From Chitinophagaceae bacterium (lineage in GTDB: Bacteria; Bacteroidota; Bacteroidia; Chitinophagales; Chitinophagaceae): a stretch of DNA of 64,000 nucleotides. Of this stretch, positions 19,675 to 28,841 are shown piece after piece (the first letter of the stretch is position 1; every line of letters begins with the position of its first letter). Under the pieces are notes generated by a model that worked only from the letters and a program-made list of their open reading frames with translations, did no database searches and was not told the DNA's origin. A program made the translations under genes and the position numbers. The stretch covers positions 372,001 to 436,000 of the forward strand of contig JADJPV010000001.1 in assembly GCA_016713085.1 (NCBI GenBank), read 5' to 3'.

Positions 19675-20951
19675 ATGATTACTGCACTACTGATTTTTGT
19701 TTTTGTAGCCGGCTATGCCGCCATTGCTTTTGAGCATCCGCTGAAACTGAACAAAGCAGCATCGGCTTTAATTACTGGTGTACTTTGCTGGACCATTTAT
19801 ATGCTGCAAAGTGAAACAACTCATCTTGTGGGCGAAGAGCTTTTGCATCACCTCGGTGAAATTGCATCGATCCTTTTCTTTCTGTTAGGTGCCATGACGA
19901 TTGTGGAGCTGATCGACTCACACGATGGATTTGATATCATTACACAAAAAATAAAAACAACCAGCAAATCAAAACTGCTGCTGCTCATTACAGCCATTAC
20001 TTTTTTTCTTTCTGCTTTACTTGATAATTTAACCACGGCCATCGTTATGACTTCACTCTGTTCAAAAATACTCAGTGAAAAAGAAGACAGGCTCTGGTTT
20101 GCAGGTATGATTGTGATTGCAGCCAACGCCGGTGGTGCATGGTCGCCTTTGGGAGATGTTACAACAACCATGCTCTGGATCGGCGGACAAATTACAGCAC
20201 TGAATATTATGAAGCAGCTAATACTGCCAAGCCTTGCAGCAAGTATTCTTCCTGCATTGATTGTTGCCTACCGCTTCAAGGGGAAAAAGGTTGCTGCCAT
20301 ACCGGAAGCAGTGACTACCGCAAAAGAAAAAAGAGACGGGCAGATCATTTTATTTTCAGGTATTGGATTTCTGATTTTTGTTCCGGTATTTAAAACGATT
20401 ACACATTTACCACCGTTCATGGGTATGTTACTGGCATTGGGATTGATGTGGGTTATAACAACTGTTATTCATAAAAGCAAAAAATCAGAAATTGCAGAAC
20501 GGTATACAGTTGCAAGAGCATTACAAAAAGTTGATACACCCAGTATTTTATTCTTCTTAGGGATATTACTTGCTGTGTCAGCATTACAATCAATTGGCCT
20601 GCTGAAAGAGCTTGCAACATTTCTTACAACTACTTTTAAAAACGATTATTTAATCGGCATTGCATTGGGATTACTTTCTGCTATTGTTGACAATGTACCA
20701 TTAGTTGCAGCATCGCAGGGTATGTTTGATTTGGCAACTTATCCAACCGATCATCCCTTCTGGGAATTTCTTGCTTTAACAACAGGAACAGGAGGAAGTG
20801 CAGTGATCATTGGTACAGCAGCAGGTGTTGCTGTAATGGGAATTGAACAGATTGATTTTATGTGGTACCTGAAAAAATTGGCTGGCTGGCTCTCGTTGGC
20901 TTTGCAGCAGGTATCCTGATCTTTTTGTTACAACTGCAAATGGCAGGGTAA
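19675..20951 (+). CDS. nhaD: NhaD-type Na+/H+ antiporter (frameshifted at C-terminus)
   Basis: After repair a 425-aa ion-transporter-superfamily protein with about 11 membrane segments. Motifs SALLDNLTTAIVM and NAGGAWSPLGDVTTTMLW, and AIVDNVPLVAA in the second half, match NhaD antiporters. The frame breaks at the six-A run 20872-20877; a seventh A gives KKIGWLALVGFAAGILIF, the final membrane segment, and stop at 20951. Middle gene of a unit with the GpgS-HAD fusion (1 bp upstream) and a ClC channel (6 bp downstream). Expected to export Na+ in exchange for H+. Confidence 0.88.
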
Positions 20952-20957
20952 GTTAAT

Positions 20958-22757
20958 ATGGAAAGAACAGTTATGGGAATTAAATCACTATATCAGCTTA
21001 TCATTCATTTTCTGCGGACAAAGCTAAGCAGAATGCAGTTTGTTATGGTCATTGCCACTTTCACCGGTTTAGCATCAGGTTTGGTTGCTGTGTTACTGAA
21101 AACAGTTGTACATTTTGTACAGCATTTGATTTACGGTATTCCCATTTCCTTTTTTGGTTACCTTCTATTCCCTGCCATAGGTTTAGTACTTACTGTTTTC
21201 ATCATCCGTCATTTTTTTGGCGGACAGATTGAAAAAGGAATTGCCATGGTTCTTCGTGCAATTGCAAGAAAGTCATCCTTCATTCCTTTGAGTCATACTT
21301 ATCTGCATGTTGTTACAAGTTCGGTTACGGTTGGTCTTGGAGGCTCAGTCGGTTTGGAAGCGCCTATTGTAGCAACAGGTTCGGCAGTTGGCTCCAACCT
21401 GTCACGTATCAGCGATCTAAATTACCAGGAACGAACCCTGTTAATTGCCTGTGGTGCTGCTGCAGGTATTTCAGCTGTATTTAATGCCCCTATCGCCGGA
21501 GTAATATTTGCTATAGAAGTATTGCTGGCTGAAACGGTAGTAAGCTATTTTATACCGTTGATGATTTCATCTGTTGTTGGTGCATTGTGTTCCAAAATTA
21601 TTCTGAAAGAAGAATCCCTGTTCAACTTTGTATTAAAGCAATCATTCGATTATAAGAATGTTCCTTTCTATATACTGCTGGGTATTCTTGCTGGATTTAT
21701 TTCACTTTATTATGCAAGAACATATAAACGAACTGAACAACGAATTCATGGATGGAAAATGAATGGATATTTAAAAGCAGCTATTGGAGGCTTACTACTG
21801 TTGCTGATTTATTTTGTATTTCCGCCGTTATTCGGCGAAGGTTATAACAGTGTAAAAGCAGTTGCCAATGGCACACTTACTTCCTTTACTGATAATACAA
21901 CTTTGTTTTCCATACTTAATGATAACTGGGGTATCATTGCATTTACCGGATTGATTGTTTTATTTAAACCAATTGCAGCAGGTATTACAATTGGTGCCGG
22001 AGGCAATGGTGGCAACTTTGCTCCTTCCCTTTTTACAGGCGCTTATCTAGGATTCTTTTTTTCGAAACTAATGAACACAACTCCATGGATTAAAATACCG
22101 GAGGGCAATTTCAGTCTCGTAGGAATGTCCGGAGTGTTAAGCGGTGTAATGTATGCGCCTTTAACTGCTATTTTTCTTATTGCAGAAATCACAAATGGCT
22201 ATGAACTGTTTATACCCCTGATGATCGTTTCATCCATTTCCTTCTTTATTGTGAAATCGTATGAACCATTTTCAATGGAGATAAAAAAATTAGCCAAAGA
22301 AGGGCAAATCTTCACACATAAAAAAGAAAAAAATATACTTACGACAATTCAGCTTGCCGATATGCTGCAGGACACTTATGACAGTATCAGCGTAGATAAA
22401 AAACTGAAAGACCTGGTTGAGATTATTAAGCAAAGTGAAAAGAACATATTTGCAGTAGTGGATGGAAAGGAACGGTTTATCGGCATCATTGAACTAAACG
22501 ATATCAAACAACGGATCTTTCAACCTGATCAATTTGAAAGAACAAGCATCCGGTCACTCATGAAAAAACCTTCGGCCATTTTACAGCTCGATAATGACAT
22601 GCATACAGTGATGGAAAAATTTGATATAACACAAAGCTGGTACTTACCTGTGCTCACAAAAGAGAAAAAATTTATTGGCTTTATCTCAAAAACAAAACTG
22701 TTTAACAAATACAGGGAAATACTTGCTTCACAGGGTGACTTGTATGAACAGGCATAA
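20958..22757 (+). CDS. ClC-family chloride channel/antiporter with CBS pair
   Basis: A 599-aa protein with the ClC selectivity motifs GLGGSVGLEAPIV, GAAAGISAVFNAPIAG and IGAGGNGGNFAPSLF, and about ten membrane helices, then a cytoplasmic CBS pair (about residues 460-595). The external gating Glu is in GLEAP. The proton-transfer Glu region cannot be assigned with certainty, so channel versus Cl-/H+ exchanger is open. Start at 20958 or 20973. Third gene of the GpgS-HAD / NhaD / ClC unit, pointing to ion or pH homeostasis. Confidence 0.9.
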   Translation: MERTVMGIKSLYQLIIHFLRTKLSRMQFVMVIATFTGLASGLVAVLLKTVVHFVQHLIYGIPISFFGYLLFPAIGLVLTVFIIRHFFGGQIEKGIAMVLRAIARKSSFIPLSHTYLHVVTSSVTVGLGGSVGLEAPIVATGSAVGSNLSRISDLNYQERTLLIACGAAAGISAVFNAPIAGVIFAIEVLLAETVVSYFIPLMISSVVGALCSKIILKEESLFNFVLKQSFDYKNVPFYILLGILAGFISLYYARTYKRTEQRIHGWKMNGYLKAAIGGLLLLLIYFVFPPLFGEGYNSVKAVANGTLTSFTDNTTLFSILNDNWGIIAFTGLIVLFKPIAAGITIGAGGNGGNFAPSLFTGAYLGFFFSKLMNTTPWIKIPEGNFSLVGMSGVLSGVMYAPLTAIFLIAEITNGYELFIPLMIVSSISFFIVKSYEPFSMEIKKLAKEGQIFTHKKEKNILTTIQLADMLQDTYDSISVDKKLKDLVEIIKQSEKNIFAVVDGKERFIGIIELNDIKQRIFQPDQFERTSIRSLMKKPSAILQLDNDMHTVMEKFDITQSWYLPVLTKEKKFIGFISKTKLFNKYREILASQGDLYEQA

Positions 22758-23000
22758 ATGTTCCCTCAATTCCCCATCCTCATCCAGTTCAGTGAAACAT
22801 CCATAAACAGACTCCGGTTAATGGTAAGAATAAGGCGGTTTGAATTCTTTTCTTACCTGCTGGTGATCCGCTAACTGATAAGAAATTTTTATATATTCAA
22901 TTATGCATTTGCACAAGTCTGGAGAATCAATAATTCCGATAATTACCGGATTCCTGCTTCGTAAATTCCCGGTTATAAAAAACCTTCAACAAATTAAAAA

Positions 23001-23630
23001 ATGCCAAAGCTCCTTATCATCACCCTGCTGAGTTTAGTTTTACTGAATGCCTGTAAGGAAGCAGGGCAAAAGAAATCAGTTAATAAAACTTCACAGTCAT
23101 CGTATACACTTCCAACACCCAAAGGCTGGACAACCGAGTTGTTCATGATTCCCATCAGTTTTGCTCCTGAAATTTCCTACAAAGGTGTTGAAGACATTCG
23201 TTTTGCAGCAGGTTGGGGCAATGCACAAAGCAATGAATACTGGACCTATGCTTTTCTCTGGAGCTTAGAAAACGCACAGGAAATAAATGCTGAAATAATT
23301 CAGCGCAACCTGTCGGCTTATTATGCAGGATTAATCGCAAGCAATATTGAAAGCCGCAAAATACCTGCAGATAAAATTTTCCCGCCAAAAGTAGCCATCG
23401 AAAAAATAAAAACAGATGCAGAAGATATTGAAACCTTCAGCGGAAGTATTTACATGCTTGATTATATGCAACAGAAACCGATTACGCTTTACTGTATTGT
23501 TCACATAAAATCCTGTGCAGACAAAAACAGAACCTTTCTGTTTCATGAAATATCTTCAAAGCCTTTAACGGATAGTGTCTGGCAAAGCCTGAATCAGATA
23601 AATAAGGAGTTCATATGTAACCAGAATTGA
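23001..23630 (+). CDS. Hypothetical lipoprotein
   Basis: A 209-aa protein with a lipoprotein signal (MPKLLIITLLSLVLLNAC, lipobox LNAC). The body is rich in aromatic residues, with GWGNAQSNEYWTYAFLW and a C-terminal KEFICNQN. No family recognised with confidence. Transcribed toward pcm, which is on the other strand. Confidence 0.7.
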   Translation: MPKLLIITLLSLVLLNACKEAGQKKSVNKTSQSSYTLPTPKGWTTELFMIPISFAPEISYKGVEDIRFAAGWGNAQSNEYWTYAFLWSLENAQEINAEIIQRNLSAYYAGLIASNIESRKIPADKIFPPKVAIEKIKTDAEDIETFSGSIYMLDYMQQKPITLYCIVHIKSCADKNRTFLFHEISSKPLTDSVWQSLNQINKEFICNQN

Positions 23631-23649
23631 TGACAAAGAAAGTATTTCA

Positions 23650-24315
23650 TTACTTCCCATTCTGCTTTCCGCCCAGCATTGGCACAAACGAGAATGCATC
23701 AAACTCTTCCTCGCTGTAAGAACCATCGGCCAGTTTGGTTAAACGTTTCATACGTTGTGCATCACCTTCATCAACCGGGATCACCATCTTTCCGCCCACT
23801 TTCATCTGTTCAATCAATTTCGGCGGAACAAAAGGAGCAGCTGCAGTAATAATCACTTTATCGAATGGCGCATAGGTTGGCAATCCTTCAAATCCATCAC
23901 CAAAAAAGAATTTGATGTTGTGATATTTTTTTAAAAAAGGAAACGCAACTTTATTAAAGTCGTATAATTTTTTCTGTCGTTCAATGCTGTACACCTGTGC
24001 ATTCATTTCTGCAAGCACACAGGCCTGGTAAGCACTGCCGGTACCAATCTCCAGTACTTTATCGTATGGCTTAATGTCCAGAAGCTGTGTTTGATATGCA
24101 ACCGTGTAGGGTTGAGAAATGGTTTGCCCCTCATCAATGGGAAAAGCACGGTCTTCGTATGCAATTTCATCAAAAGCAGTATCTAAAAAATAATGACGGG
24201 GAAGTGTATTGATGGCTTCCAGCACCCGTTCATCAGTAATGCCTTTGCTGCGCAGTAAATCAACTAACTTTTTACGCAGTCCTTTGGGGCGGTAACTATC
24301 TTCAAATCGTCTCAT
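23650..24315 (-). CDS. pcm: Protein-L-isoaspartate O-methyltransferase
   Basis: About 221 aa from the ATG at 24315 (MRRFEDSYRPKGLRKKLVD); an in-frame ATG 36 bp upstream is less likely. SAM-binding motif VLEIGTGSAYQACVLAE, family motif RAFPIDEGQTISQPYTVAYQ and DKVIITAAAPFVPPKL. It methylates isoaspartyl residues in aged proteins with S-adenosylmethionine, starting repair. Intact. Confidence 0.92.
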   Translation of the reverse strand: MRRFEDSYRPKGLRKKLVDLLRSKGITDERVLEAINTLPRHYFLDTAFDEIAYEDRAFPIDEGQTISQPYTVAYQTQLLDIKPYDKVLEIGTGSAYQACVLAEMNAQVYSIERQKKLYDFNKVAFPFLKKYHNIKFFFGDGFEGLPTYAPFDKVIITAAAPFVPPKLIEQMKVGGKMVIPVDEGDAQRMKRLTKLADGSYSEEEFDAFSFVPMLGGKQNGK

Positions 24316-24446
24316 AAGCCCTAAATCCCTGAAGGGACTTTTTGCGTGCAAAATAAGAAACCCCGACTGATAAACAGCAGTAAGTTGAAATTAAGTTTAT
24401 GATGAGTATGTATAGCAATGCCGTATCTCATCAAATATTCTGCAAT

Positions 24447-24477
24447 AAAAAACTGCACCGGAAAGATGCAGTTTTTT
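24447..24477 (-). terminator. Bidirectional rho-independent terminator
   Basis: AAAAAACTGCA / TGCAGTTTTTT stem around a nine-base loop. It lies upstream of pcm and downstream of the phosphohexomutase gene, with T tracts on both strands, so it most likely ends the phosphohexomutase transcript. Confidence 0.7.
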
Positions 24478-24547
24478 ATTTTTATGTCAACCTCATGATG
24501 CTTTTGTTATGCAGGGTATGCGTACATCTTACATCGTACTTCTAACA

Positions 24548-26275
24548 TCATTTCAACTTCATATCCTTTATAATTCCATCAATCCGGTCATTCAACTGCT
24601 GATGCACTGCATCAAAGTTTTCTGCTTTATCCAGTTTATCATGCACACTGAAATAGAATTTGATCTTTGGCTCTGTACCGCTTGGCCTTGCTGAAATTTT
24701 ACTTCCATCAGCTAATATAAACTGCAGCACATTTGATTTAGGTAAGTTGATGGTCCACTCCTCACCTGTCTGTACATTCTTTCCTTTCTGCAATTGATAA
24801 TCGAGCAACTGAACCACTGCTGAACCATTAATAGAAGTTGGCGTATTGGTACGGTAACCTTCCATCATGGCTGCAATTTCTGCCTGGCCATTCATTCCTT
24901 TTTTAGTAATGGAAATAAGATTCTCCTTATAAAAACCATACTGCACATACAGATCAATCATTTTCTGGTACAGACTTCTTCCCTTGTTCTTTTCATATGC
25001 TGCCATTTCGCATAACAGGGCAACTGCACTGATGGCATCTTTATCACGGATCTTGCTGCCGATCATTAACCCATAACTTTCTTCACCGCCAACAATATAA
25101 TTTTCTTTGCCTTCTTTTTCTTTAATGAGTTCAGCAATCCATTTAAAACCGGTAAGTACATTGTAGCAGTTAATACCAATCACTTTTGCAATGGTATCAA
25201 TCATTTCTGTGGTTACAATTGTTTTCACCACCATATCATTGGGCTGATTAATGCCTTTTGCTTTTCTTGCTTCAATCATATAGTTAAAAGCAAGTACAGC
25301 AGTCTGGTTACCATTCATGAGCACCCAGTTTCCATTCAAATCTTTTATACCAATGCCTACACGATCGCTGTCAGGATCTGTACCCAGCAAAATATCTGCA
25401 TCCAGTTCTTTAGCTTTCTTCAAACCAATACTCATTGCTTCTGCTTCTTCAGGATTAGGATAAACAACAGTAGGGAAGTTTCCATCAGGAATTTTCTGTT
25501 CATCAACAATGGTTACATTGGTAAAACCAAAACGCTTCAGAATTTCAGGAACTAATGTAATACCTGTACCATGAATAGAAGTATAAACAATTTTTAAATC
25601 ATGCTGTGCTTTACATACTTCAGGATAAACACTTAATCCTTCAACCATTGTGAGGTAAGCATCATCCATTTCCTTACCGATCAGTGTAATATTACTTTCA
25701 CCACCGCTCCATTTTACATCATCAACAGAAAGAATTTTATCCACTTCAATAATTACATTCTTATCATCGGGCGGAACCAGTTGCCCTCCATCATTCCAGT
25801 AAGCTTTGTATCCATTGTACTCTTTTGGATTATGTGAAGCGGTGCAAACCACACCACCCTGGCATCCGAGATGACGGATAGCAAAACTCAGTTCAGGTGT
25901 TGGACGCAATTCTTCAAACAAGTACACTTTAATTCCGTTTGCTCCCATTACATTGGCAACAATTTCAGCAAAGAGCCGGCTGTTATTACGGCAATCATGA
26001 CCCACTACGCATTTTACATTTCCTTTTCCGAAACTGTTATTGAGATAATTGGCATAACCCTGTGTGGCCATTCCAACAGTATATTTGTTCATGCGGTTGG
26101 TACCAATGCCCATAATTCCACGTAACCCTCCCGTACCAAATTCGAGGTTTCGGTAAAATGAATCGGCCAGTTCATCCGGATGATCCTGCTGTAGTTTCTT
26201 AATTTCTTCTTTAATAGATGGTTCAAAATTTCCGTCGAGCCATTTCTGTACATTGGCCTGAATCGTTGCCTGCAT
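24548..26275 (-). CDS. Phospho-sugar mutase (phosphoglucomutase/phosphomannomutase)
   Basis: About 575 aa from ATG 26275 (MQATIQANVQKWLDG); further in-frame ATGs extend it to 26332. Alpha-D-phosphohexomutase motifs in order: FGTGGLRGIMGIGTNRMN, catalytic serine loop TASHNPKEYNGYKAYW, metal loop GTDPDSDRVGIG, sugar loop GGEESYG and phosphate loop RPSGTEPKIKFY. The long form matches eukaryotic PMM2/PGM2-like and Bacteroidota mutases that interconvert glucose-1-P and glucose-6-P. It supplies precursors for glycogen and cell-surface sugars. Intact. Confidence 0.92.
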   Translation of the reverse strand: MQATIQANVQKWLDGNFEPSIKEEIKKLQQDHPDELADSFYRNLEFGTGGLRGIMGIGTNRMNKYTVGMATQGYANYLNNSFGKGNVKCVVGHDCRNNSRLFAEIVANVMGANGIKVYLFEELRPTPELSFAIRHLGCQGGVVCTASHNPKEYNGYKAYWNDGGQLVPPDDKNVIIEVDKILSVDDVKWSGGESNITLIGKEMDDAYLTMVEGLSVYPEVCKAQHDLKIVYTSIHGTGITLVPEILKRFGFTNVTIVDEQKIPDGNFPTVVYPNPEEAEAMSIGLKKAKELDADILLGTDPDSDRVGIGIKDLNGNWVLMNGNQTAVLAFNYMIEARKAKGINQPNDMVVKTIVTTEMIDTIAKVIGINCYNVLTGFKWIAELIKEKEGKENYIVGGEESYGLMIGSKIRDKDAISAVALLCEMAAYEKNKGRSLYQKMIDLYVQYGFYKENLISITKKGMNGQAEIAAMMEGYRTNTPTSINGSAVVQLLDYQLQKGKNVQTGEEWTINLPKSNVLQFILADGSKISARPSGTEPKIKFYFSVHDKLDKAENFDAVHQQLNDRIDGIIKDMKLK

Positions 26276-26381
26276 AGTAAAGTTTTTTAGGTAGTCAAAT
26301 GTAGGATTCATTTGCATTTGTTTCAAGTACATTGTTCAGAAACTGATTTTATTTACCGAGTTCCGTATTTTGCACGTGTCA

Positions 26382-27311
26382 ATGAAGGTTCGCCACTATA
26401 TTAAACAGGTTGTTTTACTGGTCTTTGTTTTTGCCATTGTTTCACAGCAGGCAGAAGCCCAGCAGTATTTTCTACCCCCCTCTGATCAGTACCGGCCCGA
26501 CCGCTTACGCAAAGTGGTGTGGAGTGAATCGGTTGTATTTGTACTTACATCTGTTGGCTTGTATTATTTATGGTATAAAAAATTCCCAAAGAGCCGTTTT
26601 CATTTCCTGAACGATAACAGGGAATGGCTCATGGTTGATAAAATTGGTCATGCCACTACTGCTTATAACGTTTCAGTAATGGAGCATGATCTGCTTCGCT
26701 GGAGCGGTGTAAATCCCAACAAAGCAATTGTTGGTGGTGCACTAACTTCTCTTGCTTTTTTAAGTATAGTTGAAGTAATGGATGGTTTTTCGAATGGCTG
26801 GGGATTTTCAACCGGTGATATGCTGGCCAATATTTCAGGTGCTGCCATGTTTGCTGCTCAGCAAAAAGGTTGGGGTGAACAGCGAATCGGGTTAAAATTT
26901 TCAGCCAGTTTTTCGCCCTATGCACAATACAACTCCAGTCTGCTTGGAAAGAAATGGGCTTCACGGATTATGAAAGATTATAACGGACAAACCTACTGGC
27001 TCTCATTAAATCTGCGTTCGTTTATGAAAACAAACAGTACTTTTCCTGTATGGGCAAATATTGCAGTTGGATATGGAGCTGACGGAATGATTGGTGCAAA
27101 TGAAAATCCTTCCTCTATTAAAGGAAAAGATATCCCTGCTTTTAAACGAAGCAGGCAATTTTACCTGGCACCCGATGCAGATCTCTTCCGTATAAAATCA
27201 TCGTCGGCTGTAAATGCACCCCTATATTTGTTACGATTTGTAAAAATACCTGCGCCTGCAATTGAGTTCAATACAGGCGGCAAAGTAAAATTCAAAGCCA
27301 TTCAATTTTAA
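26382..27311 (+). CDS. DUF2279 family protein (YfiM-like)
   Basis: About 309 aa from ATG 26382 (MKVRHYIKQVVLLVFVFAIV), an export signal followed by EAQQYFLPP. A membrane-associated middle region has DKIGHATTAYN, with a conserved His, and VDGFSNGWGFSTGD-like sequence (EVMDGFSNGWGFSTGDMLAN) of DUF2279, then KWASRIMKDYNGQTYWLSLN. Function is not known; some relatives are annotated as periplasmic lipoproteins. It ends 4 bp before the next small membrane-protein gene. Confidence 0.78.
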   Translation: MKVRHYIKQVVLLVFVFAIVSQQAEAQQYFLPPSDQYRPDRLRKVVWSESVVFVLTSVGLYYLWYKKFPKSRFHFLNDNREWLMVDKIGHATTAYNVSVMEHDLLRWSGVNPNKAIVGGALTSLAFLSIVEVMDGFSNGWGFSTGDMLANISGAAMFAAQQKGWGEQRIGLKFSASFSPYAQYNSSLLGKKWASRIMKDYNGQTYWLSLNLRSFMKTNSTFPVWANIAVGYGADGMIGANENPSSIKGKDIPAFKRSRQFYLAPDADLFRIKSSSAVNAPLYLLRFVKIPAPAIEFNTGGKVKFKAIQF

Positions 27312-27315
27312 TACT

Positions 27316-27630
27316 ATGACGCAAGGATTGTTTTATGCCATTGTTTTTCCTTTTCTTCTGCTGTATGTTATGCGTGGATTACTGATGGTTGGATACGACA
27401 ACCTGAAGTATAAGAATAATTTAAAAAAAAGCGGAACGATTGCAAAAGGTTTGGTCCTGAAACTGCTTACGCTTAAACCTCTTTTGCAGAATAAACTAAT
27501 GCCAAAAGGAGTTGATTACAAAGTGTATGAACGCTTTCAGAAAAAATCAACCATATATTATGCAGGTTTATGGGTTTGTCTTTTTTTGATGCTGTTTCTT
27601 GGCTCAAGCATTTACATGAATGCATTTTAA
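27316..27630 (+). CDS. Small membrane protein, unknown
   Basis: A 104-aa protein with hydrophobic segments at both ends (about residues 4-25 and 80-100) and a basic middle (KYKNNLKKSGTIAKG, PKGVDYKVYERFQKKS). Likely two membrane passes with a cytoplasmic loop. Likely co-transcribed with the DUF2279 gene. No family recognised. Confidence 0.55.
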   Translation: MTQGLFYAIVFPFLLLYVMRGLLMVGYDNLKYKNNLKKSGTIAKGLVLKLLTLKPLLQNKLMPKGVDYKVYERFQKKSTIYYAGLWVCLFLMLFLGSSIYMNAF

Positions 27631-27632
27631 TA

Positions 27633-28187
27633 CTACCAGCTGAATGTGAACTGTGTATCAGGATAAGTTAAGCGGTGACTTTTGCGGTTGCCATTATTGA
27701 TAAAGTGTATGATATTGATCTGATCCTGCCGCTGAGAATATAACAAGTCATTAAACACAGTTGCTGTTTTCAGCCGGTTTACATTTTTAATAACGAGATA
27801 AGTCCAGATAGCTTCCTCTTCCCTTTCGAACCCAATCAGCTCAAAACTTGCCAGCTTTCCATCAATTGAAATTTTTAAATGCTTCTGAAAAAAGGTATTC
27901 AGTAACGCTTCATTCTTTTTCTTATCGGCTGCATTTAGTATCGCCACCTTTGCTGTAAACTCTTTCTGCAGGGCAGATTCAAGATCATCAATAAAAAGCT
28001 TGCCGGCAATCTGCACTTCTTTTTCGGCAGGCTTGTATTCAATTTCTGTAACACTCACATAGTAAGGATGCATCATAAAAGATCCAAGCGCCAAAATACA
28101 TGGAACAAGAAGGATTAAAACCAACCTATATAAGCCTATTTTAAAATTACGATCCCGCCGCTTATATAATATTACCGCCATTTTCAT
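27633..28187 (-). CDS. DUF6702 family protein
   Basis: About 184 aa from ATG 28187, with one N-terminal membrane anchor (LYRLVLILLVPCILALGSFM) and then HPYYVSVTEIEYKPAEKEVQ, the DUF6702 start, and a compact extracytoplasmic beta domain. In Bacteroidota this family is encoded next to HupE/UreJ proteins and M1 peptidases, exactly as here, where the HupE/UreJ gene is divergent. Function unknown. Confidence 0.75.
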   Translation of the reverse strand: MKMAVILYKRRDRNFKIGLYRLVLILLVPCILALGSFMMHPYYVSVTEIEYKPAEKEVQIAGKLFIDDLESALQKEFTAKVAILNAADKKKNEALLNTFFQKHLKISIDGKLASFELIGFEREEEAIWTYLVIKNVNRLKTATVFNDLLYSQRQDQINIIHFINNGNRKSHRLTYPDTQFTFSW

Positions 28188-28251
28188 TTTTCTTTTGAAG
28201 ATTACAAACTTCTGGTTTATTTTCCATGCTTTAACTGTCTTCAACGCAAAT

Positions 28252-28830
28252 ATGGGGGATTTTGGCTTTTATTTAAAAGAAGGGGTTTATCATATAACCG
28301 ACTGGAAAGGTTATGATCATATCATGTTTGTGATGGCTCTTTGTCTTCCTTATTTGCTGAAAGACTGGCGGCGGGTACTCATCCTCATCACAGCTTTTAC
28401 TATCGGGCACAGTATTACACTTGCATTGAGTGTGTTTAATAAAATTCTTGTACCAAGTGCATGGATTGAATTCCTGATTCCTGTAACCATTTTTATTACC
28501 GCACTGGAAAATTTACTGGGCAACAATACCGATAAGAAGCATACCAGCTGGCGCTATGCATCTGCATTGCTGTTTGGTTTAATTCATGGTATGGGTTTCA
28601 GCAATTATTTAAAAAGTATGCTGGGCAAAAGTGAAAACATCTTCAGCCAGTTACTTGGATTTAATCTTGGTCTTGAAGCAGGACAGTTGTTGATTGTTGC
28701 CGTTGTACTTTTTATTTCATTTGTTTTTGTGCAGCTGTTAAAAACAGAGCGGAGAGAATGGACTGTGTTTATGAGCGGAGGTATTTTTGGTTTATCACTC
28801 ATCATGGCAATTGAACGGATTCCTTTTTAA
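28252..28830 (+). CDS. HupE/UreJ family membrane protein
   Basis: About 192 aa from ATG 28252 (MGDFGFYLKEGVYHI). Five to six membrane helices with WKGYDHIMFVMALC (conserved Asp-His), TIGHSITLALS, TALENLLG and LFGLIHGMGFSNYL, the HupE/UreJ signature. Relatives transport Ni2+ or Co2+, but this Bacteroidota branch occurs without hydrogenase or urease genes, so metal transport is only a guess. Ends 11 bp before the M1 peptidase gene. Confidence 0.82.
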   Translation: MGDFGFYLKEGVYHITDWKGYDHIMFVMALCLPYLLKDWRRVLILITAFTIGHSITLALSVFNKILVPSAWIEFLIPVTIFITALENLLGNNTDKKHTSWRYASALLFGLIHGMGFSNYLKSMLGKSENIFSQLLGFNLGLEAGQLLIVAVVLFISFVFVQLLKTERREWTVFMSGGIFGLSLIMAIERIPF

Positions 28831-28841
28831 AATTTTGAATT

